A stretch of DNA of 64,000 nucleotides from Ariolimax columbianus. Lineage: Eukaryota; Mollusca; Gastropoda; Stylommatophora; Arionidae. Under the pieces are notes generated by a model, which was given only the letters and a program-made list of their open reading frames with translations, was not told the DNA's origin and ran no database searches. The position numbers and the translations under genes were made by a program. This document shows, piece by piece, positions 23,300 to 34,929 of this stretch (position 1 is its first letter; each line of letters opens with the position of its first letter). The stretch covers positions 41,978,793 to 42,042,792 of the forward strand of contig JAVGWX010000004.1 in NCBI GenBank assembly GCA_036924085.1, written 5' to 3'.

Positions 23300-24115
23300 T
23301 AAGCCTCGCCACTAGAAATCCCCTACCTTGACATTACTAACATGACCTCTAAGTGCCTCACTAATAATTCCCTCAAGGAATATATTGAAAAGTGTTTGGG
23401 AGAGTGTACAACCCTGTCTCACGCCGAATAATGTGCGGAACCAGTCATCTCGCTTCCTGTACACAAGAACTGCACTGGACGCCTTGTCATACAGGTGTTC
23501 AAGGATCTTCATATTTCCGTTCATTTTATACATCCTCGTGGTTGCCCATAGCACTTTATGCCATACACTATCAAACGCCTTCTTAAAATCAACAAACACA
23601 TGATACAGAATTTGCTGCTGTTCTAGATATTTCTCGCTTAGCAGTCTTAAATTAAATATATGTTCTGTAGTGCTTCTTCCCTGTCTGAACCCTGCTTGCT
23701 CCTCAGCAATGATGGTCTCTGCTTGGGGTTTCAATCGGTCGAGGATTAATCTAAGCATGACCCTGCTAGTGTGGCTGATGAGGCTTATTGTTCTGTAATG
23801 TTGGCACAGCTTTAAGTTTCCAGACTTAGGTAAAGGTATGATCACTGATTTTGTCCATAAGTCCGGCCAGTTTCCTGTCGTCCATATTTTTTACTTATGT
23901 GTGTCAGGCCTTCCACCTCTACCTCCCCACTTGCTTGTAAGGGCTCCGTTGGTATATCGTCCACGCCGGTCGCCTTCCCTCTTCTCAATGTCTTTACCGC
24001 TGCAGCTACCTCTTCCTTCGTTATCAGTTGGTTATCCTCTATAGTTTTTGGTGTTGGACAGACTGTTTTCCCAAGTTCGTTCCGTCCATCATAGCTGTAT
24101 AACTCGGGAACATAT
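23300..24115 (-). pseudogene. LINE RT fragment, inverted 5' part (right duplication)
   Basis: Duplicate of 12005-12820, encoding the same 177-codon RT piece without noticed changes. Confidence 0.85.
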
Positions 24116-24990
24116 TTCCTTGAGGGAATTATGAATGAGTCACTAGGAGATCACGTTGGTACTGTCAAGATAGGGGACCGAACGATTACCAACCTTTGTT
24201 TTGCAGATGACATCGGCGGGTCGGCGGGCACACAAGCAGAACTCCGGGAATAGGTCAGAAGGTTCGATGAAACAGATCTTGACTATGGTTTGGAGATGGA
24301 AAGACACAATTAATGACCAACAACGTCGAGGGCTTCAAACGTAGAATAAAAAAAAGCAAATGTCCAGGAACTCGAAGTGGTCGACCGTTTTAACTATCTG
24401 GGTTCGATTGTCAGTGATGGCGGATAAAATGTGATGTGTTTGCCTGAATAGCACAGACAATAGAGGCGCTTGCACGGTTTAACAAAATCTGGCAAGATAA
24501 CCGGTTAGCAATATGCACGAAAATCAGATATATGCCTGCATTGGTCCTGTCAATACTGCTCTATGCGTGTGAGTCATGGACAATTACTGCTGACCATCAA
24601 CGGAGGATACAGACCTTGGAGATGAGATGTTTCCGAAGACTTCTATGCGTCACTTACTAAGGTCGAGTTACAAATCAGGAGATACGAGAAAGAATTACAA
24701 TAGCAATAGGGCCTTTTGAAGACCTCTAGGCAACTGTCAAGGAAACTCGCTTGGTACGGACACATATCGAGATCAAATCCTCTTGGAAATACGACCCTGC
24801 ATGGAAAGGCGCAAGGCTGACGACGAAGAGGCCGTCCCAAAAAGAGATGGGAGGACAACCAAAAATGACCAATCTCGGACCAGAAGAGGCACAGGGAGCG
24901 ACGCTGACAGAGAAGGATGATGTGGGTTGTGAGGATATCTTCATGTGTGCCCCAACGACATCACTGGTTACGGGATGACCTGACTAAAAA
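24116..24990 (+). pseudogene. LINE 3' part, sense orientation, complete to the 3' end
   Basis: With stops and frameshifts the plus strand reads LEGIMNESLG, NLCFADDIGG (RT active site), a VVDRFNYLGSIVSD-type motif, a LSILLYACESWTIT-type motif, an RCFRRLL region and a GKARLTTKRPSQKEM region. It corresponds to 48360-49240 of the better-kept relative. The right half lies outside the 3.9-kb duplication and has no counterpart after the left copy. It ends near a 'gggatgacctgac' 3' end as in the relative. Confidence 0.85.
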
Positions 24991-25029
24991 TCCAGAAATA
25001 TTGTTAGGAATGTAGTTGATTAAGTGACG

Positions 25030-25440
25030 TCTCGGTATATTAGTCTGTATTAGCACCTGTCACAGTCCATCTGAAAGAAGTGACCCTCTTTATCTGGCCC
25101 CGACCTGTCATTGTTTTTAGCCAACGACAAGAAAAATGGTCATTCTGACAGATGCTCCATGAAAAGGACGTTAATGGTGGGTTGTAGTAGCTTTCCTCAC
25201 ACCCCGAGCGTGCTGATGAAGGTGGACTGCGGTCCTCCAAGCGACTGTGCTATGTTTGGCTTCATCTGCATAACACTCACTACAACGGGAATCACGTTGA
25301 TCCACATCTCGTTAGCCAGCCTGCCTTGAAAACAGCCTGTTTTTGGGGAACGCTACATGGAAGAGAGATAGTGGTCTTAGTATATTCTGCCGGACTCTGA
25401 CTCGACGTTCTGGTCAGTATGTTGTGCCTGGCCGAACTAG
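25030..25440 (+). repeat. Dispersed repeat family 'GCTGATGAAGG' (unclassified)
   Basis: It shares a core with 50490-50690 (plus), 57545-57880 (minus) and 59040-59320 (minus): 'gagcgtgctgatgaaggtgg', 'tgtgctatgtttggcttcat', 'ggaatcacgttgatcc', 'gccagcctgccttgaaaaca', then a tail 'ctggtcagtatgttgtgcct'. It is noncoding. It could be a SINE or a LINE 3' UTR; it lies just 3' of a LINE here. Confidence 0.65.
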
Positions 25441-26394
25441 CGTCTCATTTCACATGCAGTCTTTGAAATGTATGTAGACATGAAAATGTGGCTCATATCG
25501 TGGAACGAGAATAAAACAATTAAGGAGTCAGACAGTTAAATATTTTGGTGATACGAAAAAACACATCGATATTATTCAAACCACAGACAGAAAACCACTA
25601 AAATCGATTTTTAAAACTGATTACTTCTTAAAATCAATATATTTGCTCACACATGTTTCTACACCTCTATATATGTGAAATATTGTCTTCAACAAGGGTC
25701 ATGCTTCATATTTATATATATAGTTATTTATAAATAATATACATCAAAATCTATCTATCCTTAACGTATACATGTGCCTGTAATTATTACGATAGTTTTA
25801 CATTGCAAAAATAAATGTGCCTGGAGTGAACAAATGAAATGTTTGTGTCTGTGTTGTTCTATTATCTTCAATCCCTAATATAAGTCTGTTTAGGTCGAAG
25901 TGTTCATTGAATTAGAGTCTATTGCTGCTGTCAGGTAAATCTGAATGTTTTGCGGCTACTATTGATAATGAGTTTTGTTGCAACCACTTAATTTATATTT
26001 ATTATCATCTCAAGGTTTTTAAAAAAAAATGGAACATTAACTTTTGTTGCCACGCGTAAGGCCCGAAAGGCCTATACGCGGTCTTGTCTGGTAAACCAGA
26101 ACCTGGCCCTTCGCTTAAATCGAAAAAAAGTGACTGGTGTTCAGGAATCTCGGCTTCAAACTACACGACGATGGAACTTGTGAATCACGACCAACATGAC
26201 TCACGCCTGAAATTATTGAGGTCCAGAACTCCAATAAATAACACACTCAACGGGCGGAAGGGGAAAGCTGCCTCCAGCGGGCAGATTACTTCCTGTTGTG
26301 TCCCTGTCCCAACGGGTTTCACCAAAATAGATTGGATTGACAATTAGGATTAAGGGAAGTGGTCGAACGGGAGGGGAGAAGAACTTTAACAAAT
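25441..26394. other. No recognised feature
   Basis: AT-rich. An 87-codon plus-strand frame at 26084 has no recognisable motif. Confidence 0.4.
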
Positions 26395-27068
26395 CTTTTG
26401 ACAAATTTTGGAATAAATATTTATTTTCAGTAGTCTGGCAAATATTTTAACCTTGCTTGAGTTTAAGAAGTATGACACATATTTGGACCTTACTCAGGTT
26501 TAAGAAGTCTAACAAATATTTAGACCTTACTTGTGTTTAAGAAGTTTGACAAATATTTAAACCTTATTGGGTGTACGAAGTTGGACACATATTTGAACCT
26601 TGCTTGGGTTTAAGAAGTCTGACAAATATTTGAACCTTGCTTAAGTTTAAGAAGTATGACATATTTTGACCTTACTTGAGTTTAGGAAGTCTGACAAATA
26701 TTTGAGCCTTGCTTAAGTTTAAGAAGTCTGACAAATATTAGGACCTTACTTAGGTTTAGGAAGTTTGACAAATATTTGGACCTTACTTAGGTTTAAGATG
26801 TCTAACACATATTTAGACCTTACTTAAGTATAAGAAGTTTGACAAATATTTAAACCTTATTCGGTGTACGAAGGTTGACAAATATTTGAACCTTACTTGG
26901 GTGTAAGAAGTCTGGCAAATATTTAAACCTTTTTTGGGTTTAAGAAGTCTGACAAATATTTAAACCTTTTTGGGTTTAAGAAGTCTGACAAATATTTAAA
27001 CCTTATTGGGGTTAGGAAGTCTGACAAATATTTAAACTTTATTGGGGTTAGGAAGTCTGACAAATATT
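26395..27068. repeat. 37-bp minisatellite
   Basis: About 18 units of the type gaagtctgacaaatatttga followed by accttacttgggtttaa, with moderate divergence. The most homogeneous units are at the 3' end (26920-27068). Confidence 0.9.
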
Positions 27069-28079
27069 GTGGGAAGCCTATATATTTACATGACTCACCA
27101 CAGCAAACAAAAAAAAAGCTTTATAATGTTTTATGATCTTAGCAGTAAAACTTTACCTCAGATGGTCAACACATTTTCACAGCACATCACAACTTCCAGT
27201 TAGGTGGTTCTGTACATTTGACATTAAAATTTTGGTTTACGAAGTGACTGATATTTATAATAACAGCACTGAAGAGTCACAAAAAAATTAACTTTTGTGT
27301 CTTGACATACTCACTTAAATGCATGGCTCAGTGTTTTAAAAACTAAAAATGTCAATGGATACCAGCCCGTTCTAACATTGCGAGCAACGAAGAGACAGAC
27401 CTTTAGATCAACATAGCATACAGAGCGGCGCTGGCCATATACAAAATGAGGTACTTGTCTCTTACCCCAAACAGAGTTCCCTGGGATTTATAGTACCTAT
27501 TTGACAGCTGAGGCATGGTGGCTGATGGCTGTAGAGGAACATTCCATCTCGAGGAAGACAAGTCGATATAATTTTATTTTAAATAAATAAATACAAGATA
27601 GATGAGGATAGATGTATAGAAAAGATGGTTACATTCATCTTTGCGACCAATCTTCTGGAATAATGTTGGGCCCTAAAAAGGAGTAAAAGAGAATTTCCTG
27701 GCTGCAGATTGAAATAATTGAACGACCAAACACCACAATTATAATTATTGAGGTGGCCAGAATAGAACGATGTCGGCAAGAATGGTGCTGAAAACGTACA
27801 AACTACTTACTTTGATATTTCGACATGAACTCGCAGATGTGTGAGTCAAGCATATGCCTTTGCCATTTTTGCTATTGTCATTGACAGTTTGATGATTAAA
27901 TCTGGGTTTATTGGCAACCCCGTTATAGGCTCGAGGTTTGACACCCCATAGTTCAAAAGTGGACTATTCTGTGACGTCACTACCCTAAAATCAGGTTCTA
28001 AAAATATATATCCGGTGCTAAAAATAATTATTATTTGTTTGAGGTGAATTAAGAGATAAGTATACAAAATGAAGCTTGT
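27069..28079. other. No recognised feature
   Basis: I see no domain, repeat or RNA signature. Open frames on the minus strand (27579-27779, 27846-28067) lack support. Confidence 0.4.
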
Positions 28080-28350
28080 CGGCAGTGCTCAAAAACAGAA
28101 CATAGATAATGTTCCTCAGACTATGTACAGGCACATCATATTGAGGAGTCCTCTCTACAATAAATGTTAAATTGACACTTCAAATCTGTGTACCCATAGC
28201 GATGGCCCTATGACAGTTGATCATGTATCATAGTCTTGCCCAGCTAAAATCAGTGAAAGAAGTGACATTTGGCAAGCCGTCTGCTTCCTTCCACCAGAAA
28301 CTGTCTGAAGATATCCGGAGTCTCGACATGACTGCTAACTTTATTACGAG
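28080..28350 (+). pseudogene. Possible LINE C-terminal remnant
   Basis: In pieces it resembles the I-like C-terminus: a decayed NVPQTMYRHI-like stretch, then GPMTVDHV..SCP followed by ISERSDIWQA, comparable to GKMTAEHLLQNCPTYEDQREQMWP in the GAA-LINE. It is strongly degraded. Confidence 0.35.
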
Positions 28351-28599
28351 TCATTAATGTCAATATCTGAAAACGAACGAATAAAACACATTTGTCGTAG
28401 CTGTTCTTTCTTTTCTTTTTTTTCTCGCTTATCCTGTTTTGCCTTTCAGCGTCAGGTTACGTAGAGATCTCGAAAACAATCCCTTTTGTGTGCCTCATGC
28501 ACAGTAGCATTTATTGCCTCAGATATTTATGTAAGCCTTCTTTTTCGTGGCCAGCCTTTTTCTTCAAATTCGTTATATCTAAATATCATTGCTTGTTGT

Positions 28600-29165
28600 G
28601 AGGGTGCTGTGTGATGGTAGTCTTGTTGCGTTTCCGAACTATTTTAGTTGCTGTCTTTTAATGTAGTCCAAAACTGGTGTTGTTCCCACTAGTTTCCTGA
28701 TGTAGTCGTTCCTGATCAGGTCTCTCCTTATTACGCCTAATATTTTACGCAGGTATTTCATTTCATTTGTTACGATGTAGCGTTTTTCATTTGATGTCAG
28801 TGTCTAGTTTTGACATTGATGGCATTGTGTCGGGACAAAAATCATGTTGTTTAAAGCTCTGTTAGTAGTTATTGCGACGTGCTTGCAATTAAGTATTGGA
28901 GTTAATTGTTCAATGATCTGATTTGCCTTATTGCATCTTTGTTGGATTTCCCGTGTAATTCTTCCGTTTGCTGATAACGTGCTTCCTAAGTATGTTCAAT
29001 CTTTCACCTGTTTGATTTGGTGTTTTTCAATGGCGATATTGATGTATCCGGCTATTCTATATATTTTCATGACCTCAGTTTTTTTCTACATTGATTTTCA
29101 TGCTGTATTCTGTACATGTTGTAAAATGTTCACGATATTTAAACGTAAGCGATCGAATAAATTGT
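28600..29165 (-). pseudogene. LINE fragment (RT C-terminal region)
   Basis: The minus strand contains NEMKYLRKILGVIRRDLIRND followed by YIRKLVGT.PVLDYIKRQQLK, a motif typical of the region after the RT domain in many LINE polyproteins (MKYLRR..G.TR.DRIRN..IR..L). Stops and frameshifts are present on both sides. The active-site part is not recognisable. Confidence 0.6.
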
Positions 29166-29184
29166 CTTGTCAAAATTTAGTCTA

Positions 29185-29650
29185 GGTGGCAAACTGTTGT
29201 ATTAATTTGATTTTCAGTGGTTGGACATATTTTGTTGTATTAATTTGATCAAAGTGGTTGGACAAATTGTGTTGTATTTATTTGCTTAAATTAGTTGGAC
29301 AAATAGTGTTGGAATGATTTCGTTGTTAGCTCTTGAACAAATTGTGTTTTATTTATATTCGTTTTAAGTGGCTGGACAAATTGTGTTATATTAATTTGTT
29401 TGAAGTGGTTGGATAATTGAGTTGTATTCAATTGTTTGAATTCGTTGGACAAATTGTGTTGTATTAATTTGATTGAAGTGGTGAGACAAATTGTGTTAGA
29501 ATGATTTCGTTTTAGTAGTTGGCCAAATTGTGTTGGAATGATTTCGTTTTTTAAGTAATTGGACAAACTGTGCTGGAATAATTTAGTATAAGTGATTCAA
29601 CAATTTTCGTTGTATTAACATGGTTTAAGAAGTTGTATAAATTGTGTTCA
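29185..29650. repeat. ~37-bp minisatellite
   Basis: Diverged tandem units of the type ggttggacaaattgtgttg followed by tattaatttgattgaagt, about 12 copies. The minus-strand open frame through it is a by-product of the repeat. Confidence 0.85.
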
Positions 29651-29827
29651 AATAATTTAGCTTAAGAGGTGGAAAAAACTTTACAGTAATACATCGTTGT
29701 AAGAGATTTATCCACATTTGACAAAACATTTTTGCAAACAAGTTTCTTCAAATTTACCAATTTTGTTAAAACGTTTTCTTCAAATAATTGACTATGTCCT
29801 TACTATCTACATCTAATGTCACTACTT

Positions 29828-30090
29828 TAAGCGAGGGGACGGCGTGGGCTAGTGGTTAACTAACACGGCTCACAAACCAAAGGTTGCTGGGTTCGATCCC
29901 CATCACAGCACCGACCGTTACCCCGGGGAAGCGAACTCCTAGAAAATGTAGATGGAAGCAGACGGTTATATAAAATGAATGCCGAAGTCGGATGCACTGG
30001 GCCGACATGAGCAAAATAAAAACCGTAGAGCAACGCACACCGCCTTGGGAATAGAGAAATAAGGCGAATGCAAAAAAAAACAAAAAACAA
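29828..30090 (+). mobile_element. tRNA-derived SINE
   Basis: A Pol III-type split promoter is visible: an A-box-like 'tgggctagtggtta' near 29847 and a B-box 'gggttcgatcccc' at 29889-29901, spaced as in a tRNA. It is followed by a body with 'gaagtcggatgcactgggcc', a module also present in the GAA-LINE leader (around 2155) and at 60679. It ends in an A-rich stretch near 30070-30110. Confidence 0.8.
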
Positions 30091-30529
30091 ACAAAGAACA
30101 ACAACAACAACAAAACCGCTGTCAGTGGTAACGTAGATCTTACCATTGTTTGGAAACATTTCCAAACAGTAGATCCTCCAACGATGTTTAATGTTTGTGT
30201 TCTGTACTAATACCTTTAGGACCTATTGGCTCTATATTACTTTACGTCTGTGCTCTATCGTGTCTACAAAATGGTGTCTGAGTAGTAAATAATGCACCAT
30301 GACAACCTTCCAAAGAAGTCGTAACAGGCGAATGAATGTAATTCTTCTCGAGGGTACCATCATTATTATGTCAACCGAATGCTCTTGCAACAAGACGGGA
30401 ACGTTTCCCTACAGTAATGGCCCCTTCCTTAATATAAAGCAAACTATTTTGCGTGTACCAGTCAAGGACTACGCCGGTTATATTTGTTAATCTTTTTCGA
30501 AGAGACTGTTTTCTGGTCAAGATAGCCTC

Positions 30530-31124
30530 AAAGTAGTGTACCAAGCAAGAGCTCACTACAACAGGCAGGTGGTATGTCTACAAAACGCACACTATAGGAG
30601 AGAAGTGCAAAATCAATACGTCAACAGAGAAGTGCTATACAAAATAAGAGACCACTGCTGCATAAACGTACTATACAAAACAAGAGAACACTTTAACATA
30701 ACAATACTATACAAAACAATTGAACACTGCAACTGAAACATGCTATACCAAGCACACTAATACAGAGAAGTATTTTACAAAACAAGAGAACACTTCAACC
30801 TAAAAGTACTTTATAAAACACGAGAACACTAAACCAAATAAATGCTATACAAAACATGAGAACACGTCAACATAAAAGTACTATTCTAAACACATGAACA
30901 CTACAACTGAAACATTCCGTACCAAGCACACTAATACAGGGAAGTACTGTACCAACCAAACAAGACAACATACTACATATAATGGCTTTTCAAAACATGA
31001 ACATACTTTAACAGACAAATGCTAAAGAGAGCAATCGACCACAGAGTGGTGCTATACGAAAAAAACAGCTCACTACTACAAAGAATTGATATATCAACCA
31101 AGAACACACTATTAAGAAACGTCC
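30530..31124. repeat. 36-bp minisatellite, left part
   Basis: Diverged units of the type gaacactacaacagagaagt followed by gctatacaaaacaa. The array resumes at 32394 after the mariner insertion. Confidence 0.8.
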
Positions 31125-31126
31125 TA

Positions 31127-32391
31127 CGAGGGTGTGTCAGAAAGTGATGCAACACACTTTTTTCTCAGTTAATAATAAAGATAGAAACATGGAATTTTGC
31201 ACACGTCCAATTTGGAATGTGTAGATTTTGTTTACGAAATTGAAACGCATTCTAAAAAAATAGAACAGCTACACTAATCCGTTAAAATGTCAATTGTGAA
31301 CATCTTGTGTTTCAAACAGATAATTGTGAGAGAATTTCTGGTTGGGGAGAAAGAAACTGTGATGAACATTTACAAACGTTTTTGTGTATAAAAGTTGTGC
31401 AGTAGATGCGTCGTTGGTCGTTGGACTAGGAAAGTTAAAGCTTCAGAAAGTAGGCGGATGGTGGTTAATGATCGTGCACGCCCTGGGCGCCCTGCTTTAG
31501 CTACCAGCTAAACATGCTGAGCCACGCTGATGCCATTATTCGTAGATAGACGAACCACAACAACTGGCCTTGTAGGCCTTAGAGCTTTCAGTCAGCTAGG
31601 GACGTGCGATTGAAATTATCAAAACTCGCGGATCACCACACATATCAAAGGAAAGCAATTTGTTCTGAATTGTTAGACCGTTTCGATGCTGATAGAAAGA
31701 ATTTGTTGCCCAAGATAGTTACAGTTGACAAAACCTGGGTGCACCATTTTGAGACTTAGACAAAAAGTAAGTTAATATGGTGACATCGGCCGCAATAACC
31801 CCGAAAAAAAGAGATTAAAGACAACTCCATCAGCCGGAAAGGTTATGGTCACTGTCTTTTCGAACACTGAAGGTGTGATTCTTGTTGATGTGATACCCAG
31901 AAGTGAGACAATGAATTCTCAAGCTTACATCAAGACACTGACAAAACTCAACCGACAGTTTCGCAGAGTTTAAACTCACAAGAATCCAGCAAAAACGTTT
32001 TTATAGCACGACAATGCATGCCCTCACACATGTTTGAAAACAAGGGAAGCAGTCGTTAAATTGGGTTGTCTGCGCTTCTCCGTCCGCCTTATAGCCTCGA
32101 TGGGGTTCCCACTGATTATCATCTTTTTGGTTCACTTAATTAAGGATGCACTCCGTGAGACAAGGTTTCAAGATGATGCGGGTATAGTTCATGTGGTAAA
32201 GAAATGGTTAGGTGAGCAAGACCAACACGGACGCACTTGTTCTGTGCTAACGTAATGTGGTTCAAGTTGAAAGGAATTATGTTTAAAAATATATGTTTAG
32301 AGGAAATGTCCATGTACTTTGTGCAAACATTTCAAGCATTTCCAATACAAAGCTTCTGAGACAAAACTGGGGTGCATTACTTTCTGACTCG
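31127..32391 (+). mobile_element. Degenerate mariner transposon
   Basis: Terminal inverted repeats (left cgagggtgtgtcagaaagtg, right in reverse cgagtcagaaagtaatgcac) are flanked by TA dinucleotides at 31125-31126 and 32392-32393. The left end has six extra bases relative to the right. Inside, in broken frames, are the mariner transposase hallmarks VDKTWVHHFE, HDNACPHT and a YHLF-like region followed by KDALRETRF. Many stops are present, so it is immobile on its own. It sits within a minisatellite, splitting it. Confidence 0.85.
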
Positions 32392-32393
32392 TA

Positions 32394-33300
32394 CACCAAT
32401 CAAGAAAACATTACTATAGAGTTGTGATATACCAAACTGAAGAACATTACTTCAGAGAAGTGTTATGCCATAATAGAGAACATTACTTCAGAGAAGTGCT
32501 ATACCAAACTGGAAAACATTACTACAGAGGAGTGCTATCCCAAACTGGAAAACATTACTACAGATGAGTGCTATATTAAACTGTAGAACATTCCTACAGA
32601 AGAGTGGTAAACTAAACTGGAGAACAATGCTACAGAGAAGTGATATACTAAACAGGAGAACATTGCTACAGAGATGTGCTATATCAAACAGGGGACTATT
32701 ACTACAGAGAAGGGCTTTACCAAACAGGAGAAAATTGCCATAGAAAAGTGCTATTCTAAACAGGAAAACATTGCTACAGAGAAGTGCTATATCAAACAGG
32801 GGAGCATTACTACCGGGCTGTGATATACCAAATTGGAGAACATTATTACAGATAAGTGCTAAACTAAACGGAAGACCATTGCTACAGAGAAGTGCTATAC
32901 TAAACGGGAGAAAATTTATATAGAGAAGTGCTACGGGAAACAGTTGCACAATACTCTAAAGAAGTGAAATACCAAACTGTGGCAATAAACTAAACTAAAA
33001 AAGTGAAATACTAAACAGGTGTACCGTACTGCAAAGATGGGATATACCAGACAGGTATATCGTAATACAAAGATGGGATAAACAAAAAACGTCCACTGTA
33101 CTAGAAAAGAAGGGACACGCCAAACAGGTGCACCACACTGAAAATAAACGCTATACCAAACAGTTGCACCGCATTAAAGAAAATTGATATGGAGCAGTTA
33201 TATACCTAACAGAAGAAAATTAGTGTGCAGCAGTTATATACCAAATAAGAACACACTACTACAAAGAAGTACAATACGAAACAAGATCTCACTAAGAGAA
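32394..33300. repeat. 36-bp minisatellite, right part
   Basis: Units of the type aacattactacagagaagt followed by gctataccaaacagg, about 25 diverged copies, clearest at 32440-32950. The 153-codon minus-strand frame at 32488-32949 is repeat-generated. Confidence 0.85.
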
Positions 33301-33639
33301 GGGTAGTCCCAAGTCCAGTTCACAACCACACCACACGATAAATGGCAGTGCCTTAAAATAGCAGCAATTCAAAACAATAAGAAAGAAAAGTGTCCTCCTA
33401 AAATAACAAATAACACCTCTCTAGCTAGAGAAATAGAGCTATAAAAGGCATGTTCAATCCAGTGGAACAATCTGTCTCTTTTATCATCATATAGAAAAGT
33501 TTTATTTATTCTGCTACACAAGTCTCTGTTTTGTTTCCGCCTCTGGTCATTTGATGCATTGACGCCAAATAAACGACCGATTAGATGAATGTCTGACGTT
33601 GGGGCAGAATATTCTATTTATGCTCAGCTTAATTTGGTT

Positions 33640-34316
33640 ATTGCATGATTTATCCGGGCTGTTCATTCTCCAGATTGTATTTCCAGACTTTCACATGGGT
33701 CCATATATCTGGTTTGTTCATTCTCTAGACCGTATTTCTAGAATTTCACTTGGATTCATAAATCTGGTTTGTTCCTTCCCTAGACCGTATTTCTAGACTT
33801 TACTTGGATTCATATATCTGGTTTGTTCATTCCCTAGACCGTATTTCTAGACTTTCACTTGGATTCATATATCTGGTTTGTTCATTCTCCAGATTGAATC
33901 TCTAGACTTTTGCTAAGATTCATATATCTGGTTTGTTCATTCCCTAGACCGTATTTCTAGAATTTCACTTGGATCCATATATCTGGTTTGTTCATTCCCT
34001 AGACCGTATTTCTAGACTTTCACTTGGATTCATATATCTGGTTTGTTCATTCCCTAGACCGTATTTCTAGACTTTCACTTGGATTCATATATCTGGTTTG
34101 TTCATTCTCCAGATTGAATCTCTAGACTTTTGCTAAGATTCATATATCTGGTTTGTTCATTCCCTAGACCGTATTTCTAGAATTTCACTTGGATCCATAT
34201 ATCTGGTTTGTTCATTCCCTAGACCGTATTTCTAGACTTTCACTTGGATTCATATATCTAGTTTGTTCATTCTCCAGATTGTATCTCTAGACCTTTGCTA
34301 AGATTCATATATCCGG
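33640..34316. repeat. 55-bp minisatellite with 220-bp higher-order period
   Basis: About 12 units of ctagaccgtatttctagact, ttcacttggattcatatatc, tggtttgttcattcc. A variant unit (ttcattctccagattgaatc) occurs at 33881 and again at 34101, exactly four units apart, and the intervening variants also repeat. This indicates recent amplification of a four-unit block. Confidence 0.9.
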
Positions 34317-34609
34317 TTGTTATTATTCTACGCAGCCGCTATTCGACCAGTTTGGATGCCAATCTTTGACCACAAGAACATTTGTTCAATCTCTCGGTTT
34401 ATTTCGATCGGAGGAAAAAAACAACCTAAACTGTACCATTTGTGGCGACTGCTGGCTCATTTTTTCCTGTCCCATAAACTATGCAGGTGGACCCTGACAA
34501 CGGAAATAAACATCACAAAGATAGGTTAGATTACGTATTAATATATACGCCGACCAATCAATCTTCGATTAATCTAACATTTTCAATTCTGAATCTGAAA
34601 CACAGCACA

Positions 34610-34900
34610 GTGCATGCGGTGACAACAGCTAACGACTCATAGTCGGCTGCTTGCATCAGGGTTAGCGAACCATAACTGACAAAGACCCTCTTTCGCCTCC
34701 AAGCGGCGGCTCTAGAAACGGGCTACACTAGTGGAGTCTGGTTAAGATAATACTGATCGAAGTGAGAAGACAAATCCGTTATCCAATAAAAGTAAGCTAA
34801 AGTCTGATGAATCTGGCAGATATCGAAGGATCTCTGTAAACTACGACACAACATCACAACTTCATTTTCAGATTTTCAGGACGAACGACGAAAAAGAAAA
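34610..34900 (+). mobile_element. SINE-like repeat (GAA family, degenerate tail)
   Basis: It shares 'ggtgacaacagctaacgact', 'accctctttcgcctccaag', a 'gtggagtctggttaagat' block, 'cagatatcg', 'ctgtaaactacgacacaac' and 'aggacgaacgacgaaaaag' with 6990-7209 and 10295-10495. This is the most complete version of that subfamily in the window. Confidence 0.65.
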
Positions 34901-34929
34901 ATCCACTGTGAATGTTATAAATGCTCTTC

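Larger units (their letters stand above)
20277..24183. repeat. 3.9-kb direct repeat, right copy (putative giant target-site duplication)
   Basis: Near-identical to 8981-12888 at an offset of 11296 (11295 after a one-base T-run difference). It begins at the ETS end of copy B and runs without a break into the LINE 3' end at 24184, so this side preserves the pre-insertion continuity. Confidence 0.9.

Noticed and set aside
8981..24183. Two independent tandem duplications plus chance insertion
   Set aside because: Possible, but both duplication ends coincide to the base with the ends of copy B, so one event is simpler; assembly error remains the main alternative.
29847..29901. Functional tRNA gene
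   Set aside because: A- and B-box-like sequences are present but no cloverleaf can be drawn, and they are followed by a SINE body; the same applies at 56110-56170 and 49260-49310.
32488..32949. 153-codon minus-strand protein
   Set aside because: Generated by the 36-bp minisatellite, whose period is a multiple of three.
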